Assembly: GCF_001649575.2 (NCBI RefSeq)
Contig: NC_051438.1
Coordinates: forward strand, 27,027,129-27,091,128
DNA length: 64,000 nt
Reading direction: 5' to 3'
From: Kryptolebias marmoratus
Taxonomy: Eukaryota; Chordata; Actinopteri; Cyprinodontiformes; Rivulidae
In this document: positions 49,845 to 60,529 of the stretch, one piece after another
Layout of the letters: the number at the start of each line of letters is the position of its first letter
Numbering within the stretch: the first letter of the stretch is position 1
The notes under the pieces: generated by a model
The model's database searches: none
What the model was told of the DNA's origin: nothing
Seen by the model: only the letters and a program-made list of their open reading frames with translations
Position numbers and translations under genes: made by a program

Positions 49845-51250
49845 TCACAATAAATTCAGTTCAAATGAGTTTATTTTTATAGCATCACTTCACGACAAAA
49901 GTCATTTTAGGACACTATACAAAAAAAAGTCCAAATCACAAATCCAATTTAGATCCAGATTAAATTCTATTTTCAACCCATTCCATTTCTATTATAATAC
50001 AATACATTCACATACAGCAAAAATGAAATCCTGTTTAATAAAAGTTATCTATTTAAGGAAGCAAGCAGATTGCATCAAATATACTTTTTTTCAAAATCTC
50101 TTTCAAAATCTTTGCACATTGGAAATGAATATCTCCTTTTTACCAGGAAGAAATGAGCATTACCGGGGTCAGAAGGGGTGGCCATCTGCATTGACTGGCT
50201 GGGGTCTAGGATGACAGACAAGGTACACAAACAATCACAGAAGGACTAATCCTGGTGTAGTTTCTATGGGAAGAAAAACAAAGGAAAACACAGGTTAGTG
50301 TCAGCAATAACTTCATGTACAGTATAAACACAGAGAGTATAGTGAGTAAGGACAGCACCAGAGTAAGGAAGCTAAGCCTATAGCATCAAAATGTCATGAA
50401 CGGTGGAGACAGAGACGAACCCAGAGTGCAGACTCATTCTTAAAACGAAAACTAGTTTATTAAATAAAGAAAATAAACAAAAACAACAAACAATGAACCA
50501 ACAGGGTGTGGGAGAAGTGACCGGGTTTTTGAACACTGAGGCTGACGAGGTAAGTGGAAACAGGTGAGTGGGGATAATGACCGACAGGTGGAGATGGGCG
50601 TGGCAAGGAAGGCAAAAGAGTGACAGAGGAGAAGTGAATACTGAACAACAACACAAACAGGAAAAACCAAACTGAAACAATAACTAAAAACCGCAACCAA
50701 AGTAATAAAGAAAACAAAACTGAAAACACAAAAAATCCAAATCCTCACACAAAACTAAAGGATAGCTCAGGAAACCCAAACTTACCCAATAGGAAGTATT
50801 AAAAAGGAAAGTCTTAAAAGTAGACAGAAATGGACAGAAATTAGAAGTTGGTTCCACTAGAGAGGAGACTGATAAATGAAAGCATTGCATTTCATTCTAC
50901 TTTTAGAAACTCTAGGAACCACAAGTAAACCTGCAATCTGAAAGTAAAGTGCAATAAGATCTTTACTATAAGACGGAGCATGGTTGCTAAGAGCTTTGTA
51001 TGTTAGAAGTAAGATTTTAAATTCTGCTCTGAATTTTATCAATGATAAAATCTAAAACCAGGAGAAATACAATCTCTCCTAACTGTCATCAGAACTCTGG
51101 CAGCAACAGTTTGGATTAAATTAAAGTTTTAAAGGAGTTTTAGTCCAGCCTAGAACCAGTAAATGTACGGAGCAGTTTTTCGACAATCCAGTGTATAATT
51201 GCTGTTTTTCAACAAAGATATAATGAATAAACCAAACAGTGTCTGGTACA
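49845..51250 (-). mobile_element. Degenerate LINE (RT C-terminus plus 3' region), split by an LTR
   Basis: On the minus strand, 51042-50857 encodes FRAEFKILLLTYKALSNHAP, SYSKDLI, then GLLVVPRVSKSRM and, after a stop, WNQL. These match the conserved C-terminal blocks of fish LINE polymerases (FKILLLTYKALxGxAPSYL, GLLVVPR, LWNxLP). A piece of the preceding AARVL block lies upstream in another frame near 51100. The 3' region on the plus strand carries familiar fish-repeat blocks: TTTATTTTTATAGCATCACT, GGTGGCCATCTGCATTGACT and AAGCCTATAGCATC. It has stops and frameshifts and is dead. The insertion at 50392-50749 interrupts it. Confidence 0.8.
50392..50749 (-). mobile_element. Solo LTR nested in the LINE
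   Basis: The inserted 358 bp starts TGTCATGAAC and ends TCCTCACA on the plus strand, with TGT...ACA ends, and is flanked by an exact 5-bp direct repeat CAAAA (50387-50391 and 50750-50754), as expected of a target-site duplication. Read on the minus strand it has a polyadenylation signal AATAAA (plus-strand TTTATT at 50457-50462) about 65 bp before its end, which fixes the orientation. There is no second LTR and no internal coding region, so it is a solo LTR left by recombination. Superfamily undetermined. Three frames here (50378-50748 minus) are not genes. Confidence 0.78.
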
Positions 51251-52124
51251 GATAAACAACCATACTTTAGAAAAGCCAAAAGCAGATGCCACCATGTCCT
51301 CGAGCAAGGCAGTGCTCCAGAGCACTGAAGTTTACCTTAGTGCTGCTTCTGAAAATACAACAGAAACAGAAAAAGGTGAAACTAGTCCCTTGATTGCCTC
51401 TAACTTTGTTTTATTCTAAACAGCTCCAAGCATTGTGGAATCCTATACAGTGATGATTTTGTCAGAATGAATTGAAAACCCTCAGCTCATCTGCTGAGCC
51501 CTTGATATCTCAACCCAACCTTCCCATTTCTTACAACAGTGGTGCTGTTGCTCTCAGGGGTTATTAGTGGAATGTAACATTTGGCGCCATATGCTTGCAG
51601 GTTGTTTGGGAATAATGATGTGGTCATATCTTGACATGCTGTAGCTTACATTTTGCCAGTTAATTACCATCATGACATTGGAACAGAAAGCAAACTGCAG
51701 ATGCTGTGTTGGTAAAAAGCTTTGTGGGAGGGAGGGATGTTGGGGATGCTTCGGGGGATGATGATACAAAAAAAGTGTTAATTATTTCAGGTAAGTTGGT
51801 GTGCAAGACGTTGCAAATCGTCTAACTTTTTAGAAGTTTTAAAATGCTTCATTGTTAGTTCAAATAAGCAGCATTAAATAGGTGACTGACTGATGTAAAT
51901 AAAAATGTTATATTTAATATTTGTATGCAAAAGAAGAGGGGGAGTAATTGTTTTCTCATTTCTAAAATCTTGACTGTCCAGTGTTCAACTATATATGTGC
52001 ATCAAATCTATTTTATTTGGCTTTTTAGATTTAATTGTTCTACAGAAAGAAAAACAGCTGATTGTTCATGCAATCATTGGACTTTTCTAAACAGGAAAAC
52101 CTTTCATGAAAAGATCTCTTAGCT
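51251..52124. other. Gene-free stretch
   Basis: No gene or recognised repeat beyond the LINE edge. Confidence 0.5.
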
Positions 52125-52172
52125 CTCATATATACCATGGGAATGACTCTCAGCTACTGCCACAACAAATTT
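52125..52172 (+). mobile_element. Dispersed repeat family A, short fragment
   Basis: GAATGACTCTCAGCTACTGC followed by CACAACAAATTTTAG matches the same order in the 21.7-kb and 47.2-kb copies. Only about 45 bp remain. Confidence 0.45.
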
Positions 52173-52559
52173 TAGTGTTGGGAGATGCCTAATATGGAAA
52201 TGAAAAGAAAACATTTTTTTGTTTTTTGCAAAATTCAAAAAGTTTTTAAGATTTTTATTTCCTTGTCAACCTTTTCTAACAAATGATTCAAGGTATGTAT
52301 AAATAAAGTGGTTTGAAATATGACTTCAATTGTGATTCTGGGTTTCGAGTCATTTATTATAGTCTAGTTTGATTTTTAAATATATTTCTTATCTATACAT
52401 TTAACAGTAAATCACTGATATTTTTCTTCTTATAGGCAAAGTTTTCTAAAGCTAAAAATATTAAAATAACTCCATATAAAGAACAGAACCGTGATGTTAT
52501 ATGATATGTGCACAGGTATGTGTGCATCTGTTTACATTGCATTTATAATTGCATCTAAT
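52173..52559. other. Gene-free AT-rich stretch
   Basis: Nothing recognised. Confidence 0.5.
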
Positions 52560-53060
52560 GAATTAAGGCGACCGTGGTCCAAACAGCCGAGGGGTTATTT
52601 ATAGTGGCCAGCCGGCTGAGTGACAGCCTTTTTTTTTAATCAGTGTAGCACGATGAGAGGTAATTTAAAGACGCTGACAAGAATTAAATTGTGTTTTGAT
52701 TTTCTCATTAGGCTAATCTCCAGTGAGGCTCGTTATTGTGTAATTTTCCTGCCTTGACACGACATCTTGTTTTGGGCGATGACAGCCTTATGTCGCTGTT
52801 TCGGGGACAGGAGCAAGGGTAGCCTCAGTGGGGTGGGTGGCTCCATGGTGACAGCTCCAAGTTATTTGGTTGGCTGTTCCTTCTGGTGCCAACCTCCCCA
52901 CCGCCACTTTCTGTCCAACGCACGTTCATGCACAAAACCATCACTTCCAGCCACCGCTGACGGAAAGGTGGTTGATGTTAGATCGCTGCAGGGGGTATTA
53001 AAGAGGTCCAGACGTGTGAGTGTTCAGCTGGCAAACAGTGTGCAAATGAATTTTTCAATG
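52560..53060. promoter_or_regulatory. Candidate conserved non-coding block with MEF2-type site
   Basis: GC-richer, non-repetitive DNA with many CpGs. At 52595-52604, TTATTTATAG is the reverse complement of CTATAAATAA, a perfect MEF2 consensus. TAATT-type homeodomain cores follow near 52660-52750. The frame 52767-53147 has no domain. Enhancer role is inferred. Confidence 0.3.
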
Positions 53061-53114
53061 TCACTTTGTAGTGGAAGGTTCATCATTTTAGCAGCCAAGA
53101 TAATTCACTTGCCG

Positions 53115-53131
53115 GTGTGTGTGTGTGTGTG
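53115..53131. repeat. Short (GT)n microsatellite
   Basis: Eight GT units. Confidence 0.85.
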
Positions 53132-53399
53132 CCTGTTGAGGGTGTAGGGTAATCTGCGGAGTATAACTGTGGGCTGCAACAATCTGTGATCTGTTTCATG
53201 TGAGTCATCCGCATTAATTATCTTTCACAAAAGTTAAAGATGGGTTTTCTTTTTAGTGGATCAGAATGACATCTGGGCGGCTTTAATTGTTTAGAAGATA
53301 AAAATGTTTCTCTTTTTATACCCTAAACTGAACACTACATCACCCCTTCTTCTTAAATTATCACCCACCTCCTAAAGGTGAATATTTTTGCATTGTATG

Positions 53400-53640
53400 T
53401 GTCTGGTTTTTACAAATATATTTCATGAACTACTAAAGAAATTTTAGTAAAACTTGCAGAAAGTAATAATTACCTTTTGGAATAAGTCCAATTCAAGATG
53501 GCTGCCACAGCCCAACTGATTTGTAAAACCATACAAATTGGTTTAACTCAATCAACTTTGCAGATATCCGTTTAAAATTCGTGGTGGTAGTCACTTTGCC
53601 TGATCTCCAACACATCTAAGCGCTAACAGATTATGCAAGC
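53400..53640 (-). mobile_element. Dispersed repeat family A, copy 6 (inverted)
   Basis: Reverse complemented, it reads GATATCTGCAAAGTTGATTG, AGCCATCTTGAATTGGACTT, ATTCCAAAAGGTAATTA, TTTTACTAAAATTTCTTTAG and TAGTTCATGAAATAT, in the same order as the plus-strand copies. It is followed at 53641-53710 by a plus-oriented scrap (CAATATCTGTAAAATCTATC), giving an inverted pair centred near 53640. Confidence 0.6.
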
Positions 53641-53710
53641 ACTATGTTCAAAATTTAAGATTATATTTACGTCACAATATCTGTAAAATCTATCATGAAT
53701 TTTTGAACAT

Positions 53711-55422
53711 GACTTTTAAGGAAAACCTTGATATTTATGGCTTTCTGAACATTTCAGAATTCATGTGTCGTAAAGTATGAAAAATCTTAAGAAAGCATGA
53801 CACTGTGGACACAGTACGATTAAAATATTGACAGCAGACTGTGTTTACTAACCCTCCAGGCCGTTTTTCAGCCAGTCTCGGCAGAATTGTGTCAGAGGTG
53901 ATAAATCACGCCCTTTAGTATCTTGGATTCTTTTCTTGCTGCAGGTTTCTTGTCGCCAATCTTTAGCAAGCCAAATGTGAAAGCTGTGACCTCTCAGTTG
54001 CCCTCTGCACCTGTTGTGGTGAATCTCACGGCTCGTCGTGAATTAGGCAAAGATGAGACACAAAGAAGACAAGGAAAAAAGATGCATACTGCAGTACATT
54101 TGGGAAAAAAGGCAGTGATTCTGCTTATTCATTGTGTAGCTAAAGATTAAAGGTCCAATCAGTTATTTTTGAATGCATAGTATGAAAATGAATTAAAATA
54201 CAAACTCTGTTCTGCACTGATTTAGGTTATAGGATTCTGTCAAGTGCATATGAGATATAATATTTTAAGCTAAGTTTTAGTTTTCATATAAAGTCCAACA
54301 GAGTTTAAGACAAAGAAAAACACAAATCTCTTTTGGGAGATTAACTAAGAATAATGTCAATATGTCATTACTGCAAAATGAGGACGGGTCCATTAATACA
54401 TATTTTTGAGAACTTTTAAACCTTGCAGGGGTTGAAATTTAATTTTCAGTGTCTGACAAGGAAGCTGTCATAAGAAAACAGAACTTTCTTCTGTTTTTTG
54501 CACTTTAATACATCAAAGTCATCGAAGGAAGAGTATTCTGAAGAGGTCACTACCATCTAAACGATTTATCAATTTGAACAATGGGGTGACTACTTCAAAT
54601 ATATCCATGCCACAGTAGCTGTCATCACAGCATCCTTGGTTCCCACACGCCTAATGAAGAAAAAGACAAGAAAAATTACTCCTTCGACACATTTTACAGA
54701 AAAAGCTGGTGAGGTTTACAGAAGTTCTTTAAGCATATCCTGTTTGGGTGAAGGAAGTGACACACACTTTGACCTTTGAGAGTTCTCAGGGTTCCTGTCA
54801 CAGCTCCTGTCAGGAACTGAATGGCATCAATGGACATTCAGGACTCGCTTGTCTTTTTATTAGTTTGAATGGAAGCACCTTTAAAAAACATAACGAGAAT
54901 AAAACATTGAACGTGTCTTGTCTAATTACTCTTGTTGATAAATCCTCCAATATGAATCATCACCACTGTGTGTTACAAGCATTTATGAAAGACTTAAGCA
55001 TCACACTGACAGTTACCTGCAAGCTTCTATGGGTGTCATTTTGTCCATTTCACAGTTTCCAACCATCCCTGCCTTGGTCTAACAGCTTCAATTTACATAA
55101 AAATGAGCCTGCTTCTTGTGAGAGTGATGCAACATCTGTGCTGATCAGAATTAATTGAAATCTGTAATGTTGTGCAGTGCTGCTAATTCGCCGTGTTACT
55201 TGCAGCATATAAAGAAGCAGTATGCTATTTAGGGATGTCTTTTCACCATCCCTGATTGAAACATGAGCTAAACACTTAACAGTTCTGCAGCAGCAATGCC
55301 TTTTTTGTAACCTTTGTAGTCAAAGTTACCACTAAGAGATGTAAATAATCAGCATGCATTGTGTGTTTGGTGGCATAGTCTCCAGGAACTGAGGTTTTTT
55401 AAATGTTGTCTCAGTGTGTAAC
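53711..55422. other. Gene-free stretch
   Basis: No gene. The 136-codon frame 54748-55158 lacks domains, a splice context and a signal peptide. A small GC-richer patch lies at 53850-53920. Confidence 0.5.
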
Positions 55423-55441
55423 ATTATTATTATTATTATTA
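55423..55441. repeat. (ATT)n microsatellite
   Basis: Six ATT units. Confidence 0.85.
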
Positions 55442-55859
55442 GTTTGTAAAACAGTTCCTATCTAATTTATGCTGGAATTGTGCTTGTGCATTTCACTATC
55501 TATCACACTTGCGCAAGTATAAAATGATGAAGACCAACTATTACCTCACAACTTCCTCAAACAATAAATGGTTTTGCTGCTCCCAGAATCCTCCTGTGAC
55601 TTGTATAATTAAACCATATTTGCTTTTGAAACTTTTATCTAAATGTTTTCCTATCAACCAGCACAGGAATCAAGAAGCATGTCCCTGATGAAGTTGTGCA
55701 TTTCACAGGAATGGATGTAAGAGTAAATATCAAAACATGGCTGACAGCAGTAGAATGCTCCATAAACCTTATACTTTTTAACATGATGAATGATTTCAAT
55801 AATGAAAAAGGTTTCTGTAATTTTGCTTATATAGATGTAGCAGATCATTAAAACACCAT
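55442..55859. other. Gene-free AT-rich stretch
   Basis: Nothing recognised. Confidence 0.5.
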
Positions 55860-56250
55860 AACCACTGATGCTGTGGGGTCAACAGGACAATTACAGCCAT
55901 TTATTCTACCTTAATGGGAAGAAAACGAGATGTGACATGATGGCAGAGGGTTTTAGGAGAAGGTTGGGAGCGAGCCACAACAACTAAGAGGATCTGACTC
56001 TTAACCCACGTATGCATTAGACGGGCGATGATCTATAAAGCTTCGCTCTTCTGGGGTAGCCTACGCTACAGAGGCTCTTTTACGCCTTGATCTATTGCCC
56101 CGCTTTAGCTCCGACGATCCATCACACAGAACTGGCAGTAACGGATGAGAATGATCTGCTGGAAAAACTCTCTCATTTGTCTCTGTCGCAGCCAGTGAAC
56201 TAGAGGAGACGTTAATACAGGGAGACGGCCTGGGGAGGGGATATAATTAT
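55860..56250. promoter_or_regulatory. CpG-preserved candidate enhancer block
   Basis: Counting 55981-56220 by hand gives 61 C, 54 G and 12 CpG in 240 bases: about 48% GC with CpG observed/expected near 0.87. That is much higher than expected for methylated bulk vertebrate DNA. It includes CTTTTACGCC and a terminal ATATAATTATG homeodomain-type site. No frame of note. Retained CpG suggests DNA kept unmethylated in the germ line or under purifying selection, which is an inference. Confidence 0.38.
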
Positions 56251-56463
56251 GTCTCGCCACTCTTCTGCTCACAGGCTGAGTATGGAAGGCATATTAGGAT
56301 ATAATAAAGCCAGGCCTCACTTCCCTTCCTTTTTCTTCTTTCCTCCTACACATCTTTTTTCCCCTACTTTTTTTTTTGCTATCTCTTGGCTGCTATTTAT
56401 GGATCTCTTGTTTTCCTTCTGTTTCCTCTCAGAGCCATGAGCACTCGTACCCCTTTTACTAAC

Positions 56464-56563
56464 ATGAGATGAGATGAGATGAGATGAGATGAGATGAGAT
56501 GAGATGAGATGAGATGAGATGAGATGAGATGAGATGAGATGAGATGAGATGAGATGAGATGAG
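56464..56563. repeat. (ATGAG)20 microsatellite
   Basis: Exactly 100 bp of an uninterrupted pentanucleotide, 20 units. The minus-strand frame 56317-56616 (a Ser-Ser-His-Leu-Ile repeat) is an artefact of it. Confidence 0.97.
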
Positions 56564-56879
56564 CACAAGTCAACAACAGAAATCACAATTCCTGAACTTT
56601 GCTTTTTATAATACAAATGTTGTTACTTTGTTTTGGACAAGTACAACTAGAAAGGATGAATAAAATGATGTATACTTTATTAGACAAAGGGGTCTTGAGA
56701 CGTCATGCAGGATTTTAATTAATATTGTGACCACTAATACATAAGATGGAGTCCAAACAACATTTTTTTTACTTTTTGCATTACAAATTTATGGCAATGA
56801 CAGATTCACCAATGATAAAACATCCATTAGTAAATTACTAACTGTCTTCCTCCAGGTAATTCTTTACAATATAAAGGAG
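56564..56879. other. Gene-free AT-rich stretch
   Basis: Nothing recognised. Confidence 0.5.
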
Positions 56880-57110
56880 ATTAAAGTCAACTGGCTTTTG
56901 GACTGAGAAACAAACACATTAAACTAGCAGCCAGCTGTCCTCTCTGTTTGGCCATGCAGCCTGAATTGCATTTCTCTCTAGGTTCCAGTTTGAATGCAGC
57001 GATAAGTGCTGAGGCCAGGCAGTTCTTGGATTCAGACTGCATGCTGATGGCTGAGCCAGAGCTGTTGTCTCCCATCTGGATTGTGATGGACAAGACTACT
57101 GGGATCCCCT
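56880..57110 (-). other. Less AT-rich block; weak exon candidate
   Basis: Balanced, non-repetitive DNA. On the minus strand an open frame begins exactly at a possible splice acceptor (CTTGCTGTTAG before 57108) and runs to a stop at 56887, 73 codons (GIPVVLSITIQMGDNSSGSA...). No family is recognised. It may equally be conserved non-coding DNA. See the findings for a matching upstream micro-exon candidate. Confidence 0.18.
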
Positions 57111-57735
57111 AACAGCAAGAAACAAGGTTGAGTTTTTGAAGTCCTGCAGGCCAATAACAAGGAACTAAAATCCAGAAGGAAGATCCATTGCACCTCAAAC
57201 AAGCTAGTTTTGGGCTGATGGGCAGTTTATTCTGTGCAGACCCAAAGTTCAAATATACTTACAAAATAGTCCCAATAAAATTATTATTAGATTCATGCTA
57301 TTTTACTGCAGTGGATCTGACTGTGCATTCTAATTTTTTTTTTTTTTTTACAGATACATTTCCTGGTTTTCCTCCTCAGTTGCATGCAGATCTTGAAAAA
57401 GAGTGAGATCTGCTCCGTAACTTACAGACGAAACTAAGTGCCTATTGTAAGTGTCATTCTGGAGGGAACACATCCGCTGCAGGCCTGGTGAGTCAGTTGC
57501 CCAGTCGCCTATTAAAGCTCATGCAGGCAGGAAACAACCACTGGGTTATAGTTATAGTTCCTTCCTAAAGCATGGCACAAAGGCACACAGGAGGTCTGCA
57601 GGATGCATGTGCATTTGTGTTTCAACTGTTTCAGTTTATATGCATGCCTATATCATTTTCCCAGCCTTGTGGTTATTCCAACAACCATTTCCAAGTTATT
57701 TGAACTTTATATATGTTTGATTTTACAGCATTTGT
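57111..57735. other. Gene-free stretch
   Basis: Nothing firm. T run at about 57336-57349. Confidence 0.5.
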
Positions 57736-57761
57736 TATATATATATATATATATATATATA
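57736..57761. repeat. (TA)n microsatellite
   Basis: About 13 TA units. Confidence 0.92.
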
Positions 57762-58375
57762 CAAAACAGGAAGGGCAGATAATATTTTCTGAATATGCTG
57801 ATGTATTTTATGAACTTATTATCCATGAAGCATTTCATGTCTTTTTAAATATTTAGCCTTGCTAATTTGCTAATAAAATTCCACTGAAAAGCACAAAGTA
57901 AGGCAGACAGTACCTCTGCTTCACTGAGGGAGGCACGCATGAGCCCAAAGACCTGCAAACACCAAAATACAAGTCCATTTCATCCCACGATCTGTTTAAT
58001 AAGTTTATTAAGTTAGACAGTGATATTTTTGTGTTGATTTCCTATCTCCAAACCTAAACCCGTTATGAAGGAAATTAGGCTTCCAGTATCAGTTGCCATG
58101 GTGATCGACCCAGGTATGAAGGTAACTAGTTTCCTGAAAATCCCCAAATGAACATGAAGTTCTCTTGCCAAGACAATGGCCTTGCTTCATCGCACAAGTA
58201 CCAGATGTCTGAAAGTCAAAACTGATTCATGTGTTTTTACACTGACTTTGTCTCAAAGTCTAAACCAATTTTACTAAACAAAATTTATAGATATCTGGCA
58301 TCACAGCAATAGATTTGAATTAGACTTATACAGCAATGAGTCTTCATTTGTTCTCAGTTTGTAAACCCTTGCCTG
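57762..58375. other. Gene-free stretch
   Basis: No supported gene. It holds the micro-exon candidate at 57914-57952 and the RFX-like motif at 58092. Confidence 0.45.
58092..58105. promoter_or_regulatory. RFX X-box-like motif
   Basis: GTTGCCATGGTGAT is close to the palindromic RFX site GTTRCCATGGYAAC (the left half is perfect, the right half has two changes). It sits in moderately GC-rich DNA. RFX factors control ciliary and other genes. A single motif far from any gene is only suggestive. Confidence 0.3.
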
Positions 58376-58423
58376 CTCCTCTTGTGTCTTAGTTTAAGGG
58401 AGCTTAACAAGAGACACAAGGAG
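58376..58423. repeat. Imperfect hairpin
   Basis: Arms CTCCTCTTGTGTCTTAGTTT and AACAAGAGACACAAGGAG pair over about 17 bp with a short internal loop and a 2-base bulge. The hairpin turns at AAGGGAGCTT. Confidence 0.55.
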
Positions 58424-60529
58424 AAAGAAGTTGAAGTAAAATGTAAATTAAATGATATCTGATCATTCTTTCACTGCTGCATTATTCATAATCTTACACA
58501 GGTGAACTTTTGACAGCATTTATGATAATTTACATATTTCGATTTATTTTACTTTTACTTCAGTCATGGTATAAAAATGAATGCTTCTTCTTGTAAATGT
58601 TTGCTCTTATTCATTCTCTTCCAGTGAACCTCCTTCTTTTCTTCACTTTTAACCAGATTTTAAGAAAATGAGCTGAGCTGATGTCTGGACCATAAGAAAC
58701 GAGGGAGATGAGAAATAAAGCTGCTGCCTAGTTATTTAGGCAACACAATTTTAATTTGACGTTTTCCTACAAAAAAAAAAACGTTTAAAGATCTGCTATG
58801 GAGATAAAACTCAACAATTATAGTTTACTAATAAATGTTTTGAAAAATCAAAAATTAGCTATGAAGCAGCTTTGGAGTGTCTCTGCTTCTGTTTACTGAC
58901 TGGACTGAGAAACTTTCACTGATGGCTGCTAGTTAAACTGAAGTTTTCATGTAAAGAGATCACTTTTCTCAGAGTTACATTTGCTCTGCAGTTGTAGTTC
59001 AACATTGTTGCTGCAGTGGCAACAACGATTAGATTAAGTAGATCTTAAAATCCTATCCCCATGCCTCTGCATTTGACCTGAATGTGTCTTTAGAGATCTA
59101 CAGTCAATTAAGCACCTCTTTTATATTTATATAGATATTTCCTTCAGTGTTTCTTTTTACTCAGAGTACAGAGAAGCTCATTTTTAGATCTCTCCACTGT
59201 TACTCTACTAATTGAAACCAGGATCTGTAAAAATGAGAACTTAAGTAAAACATGCCATAAAATTCTGAAGGCTAACCATAAACTAACCAATTTCTTTCAT
59301 TCCTCTAAAAAGAACTCTAACTGAAACCTTCACGTAAACTTTTACGAGGATCCCTGGGGTCAATCGTAAACCCGTTAATAGAGATGAGATATGAGCAAGG
59401 CGCTTGGGCCTCCCATTTCGTTTGCAATGCTTTCTGTGCTTGTTTTTCTTTTTTTCCCCCTTCTTCTTCTTCTTCCTATTCCAGTGCATTCTTGAATGAG
59501 GTCAAATGGTGTTTAGACCAAAAAGTTTTAATCAAAGACAAGGAAGACATTTTGGTCCACGTGGACAAACTCAAATGCATGAGGCGATGCATCGAAGATC
59601 CGTTTTAGTCTTACTGTTTTGTTGTTGTTTTTTGCACCCTGCTCACCATGTCAGATTCATAAACAAGTAAAAGACGAAGTTTCTACCATTATTATGACCA
59701 TAAAGGAAAGATTCTTTTCTCTTATGTGAAACTTAAGAAGATTCTTGCAATATGAAAGGCATGCCATTCAGATATATTTTCAGGATTATATACAAGAAAA
59801 ACATCACATGTGAGTCACTCCGTACGGTTTGAAAACTCAGCTAACATACGGATCAAAACACGGTGAAAGAAATTCATTAATCAAAGGCAAGTAACCGGAT
59901 GAGTATCTTGACATGGTCTGATTAGAGCATTACCAAAGATAATCATGAACTTATTTTGTTGTCTCAGGATTTTACACATTCTCCGTCCAAGTAAAACATT
60001 GAAGAGGAAAAAAATAGAGAAAATAAAAGCATTTTGGACTTCTCTGAGTGTAGTGTTAGGAATCATTATCTACTTAAATGCTTTTCTTGTGCTCTCGTTG
60101 TTGTTTTACTCAAAACACAGGCTGTGTTTCATATCCCGCTGAGACTAATGAGAACAGTCTTGGGATCTGTTGTAGTTATTTTGACAAATTGAGGCTGTAC
60201 TTGTTTTTCCTTTGACTCCCCCATACATTGCAATCTGAATCCCATCTCTTACTGTAACAGAGTTGATTTGGATCCTTAGTTTTGTGCTTTCCAGGACCAA
60301 ATTATAACTCTGAGCAATGTAACTGCATATCCTGGGAGTGAAGTAAGTGACTCGTTGCAAGTCCATTAGCAAAGGAATGATGGCGGCGCTGAAAATCTGA
60401 CAAAACAATGAGTTAATTGTACAAATGATAATGATTTTTTTACATCTGAAAGCCCCTGCGGGCAAGCAAAATATAGCGCTTTCTAAAATGTCGTGTTACA
60501 AGAGTTCATGATTATGTGATGCCTTTGGT
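58424..60529. other. Gene-free AT-rich stretch
   Basis: No gene or recognised repeat. A short TTC run lies at about 59460-59475. Frames 59384-59608 and 60145-60465 have no domain. Confidence 0.5.

Noticed and set aside
50378..50748. Three Phe/Leu-rich minus-strand frames
   Set aside because: They lie within the solo LTR and are not genes.
54748..55158. 136-codon plus-strand frame
   Set aside because: No domain or signal peptide, and ordinary composition.
56317..56616. 99-codon minus frame with a repeated SSHLI unit
   Set aside because: Direct product of the ATGAG pentanucleotide array.
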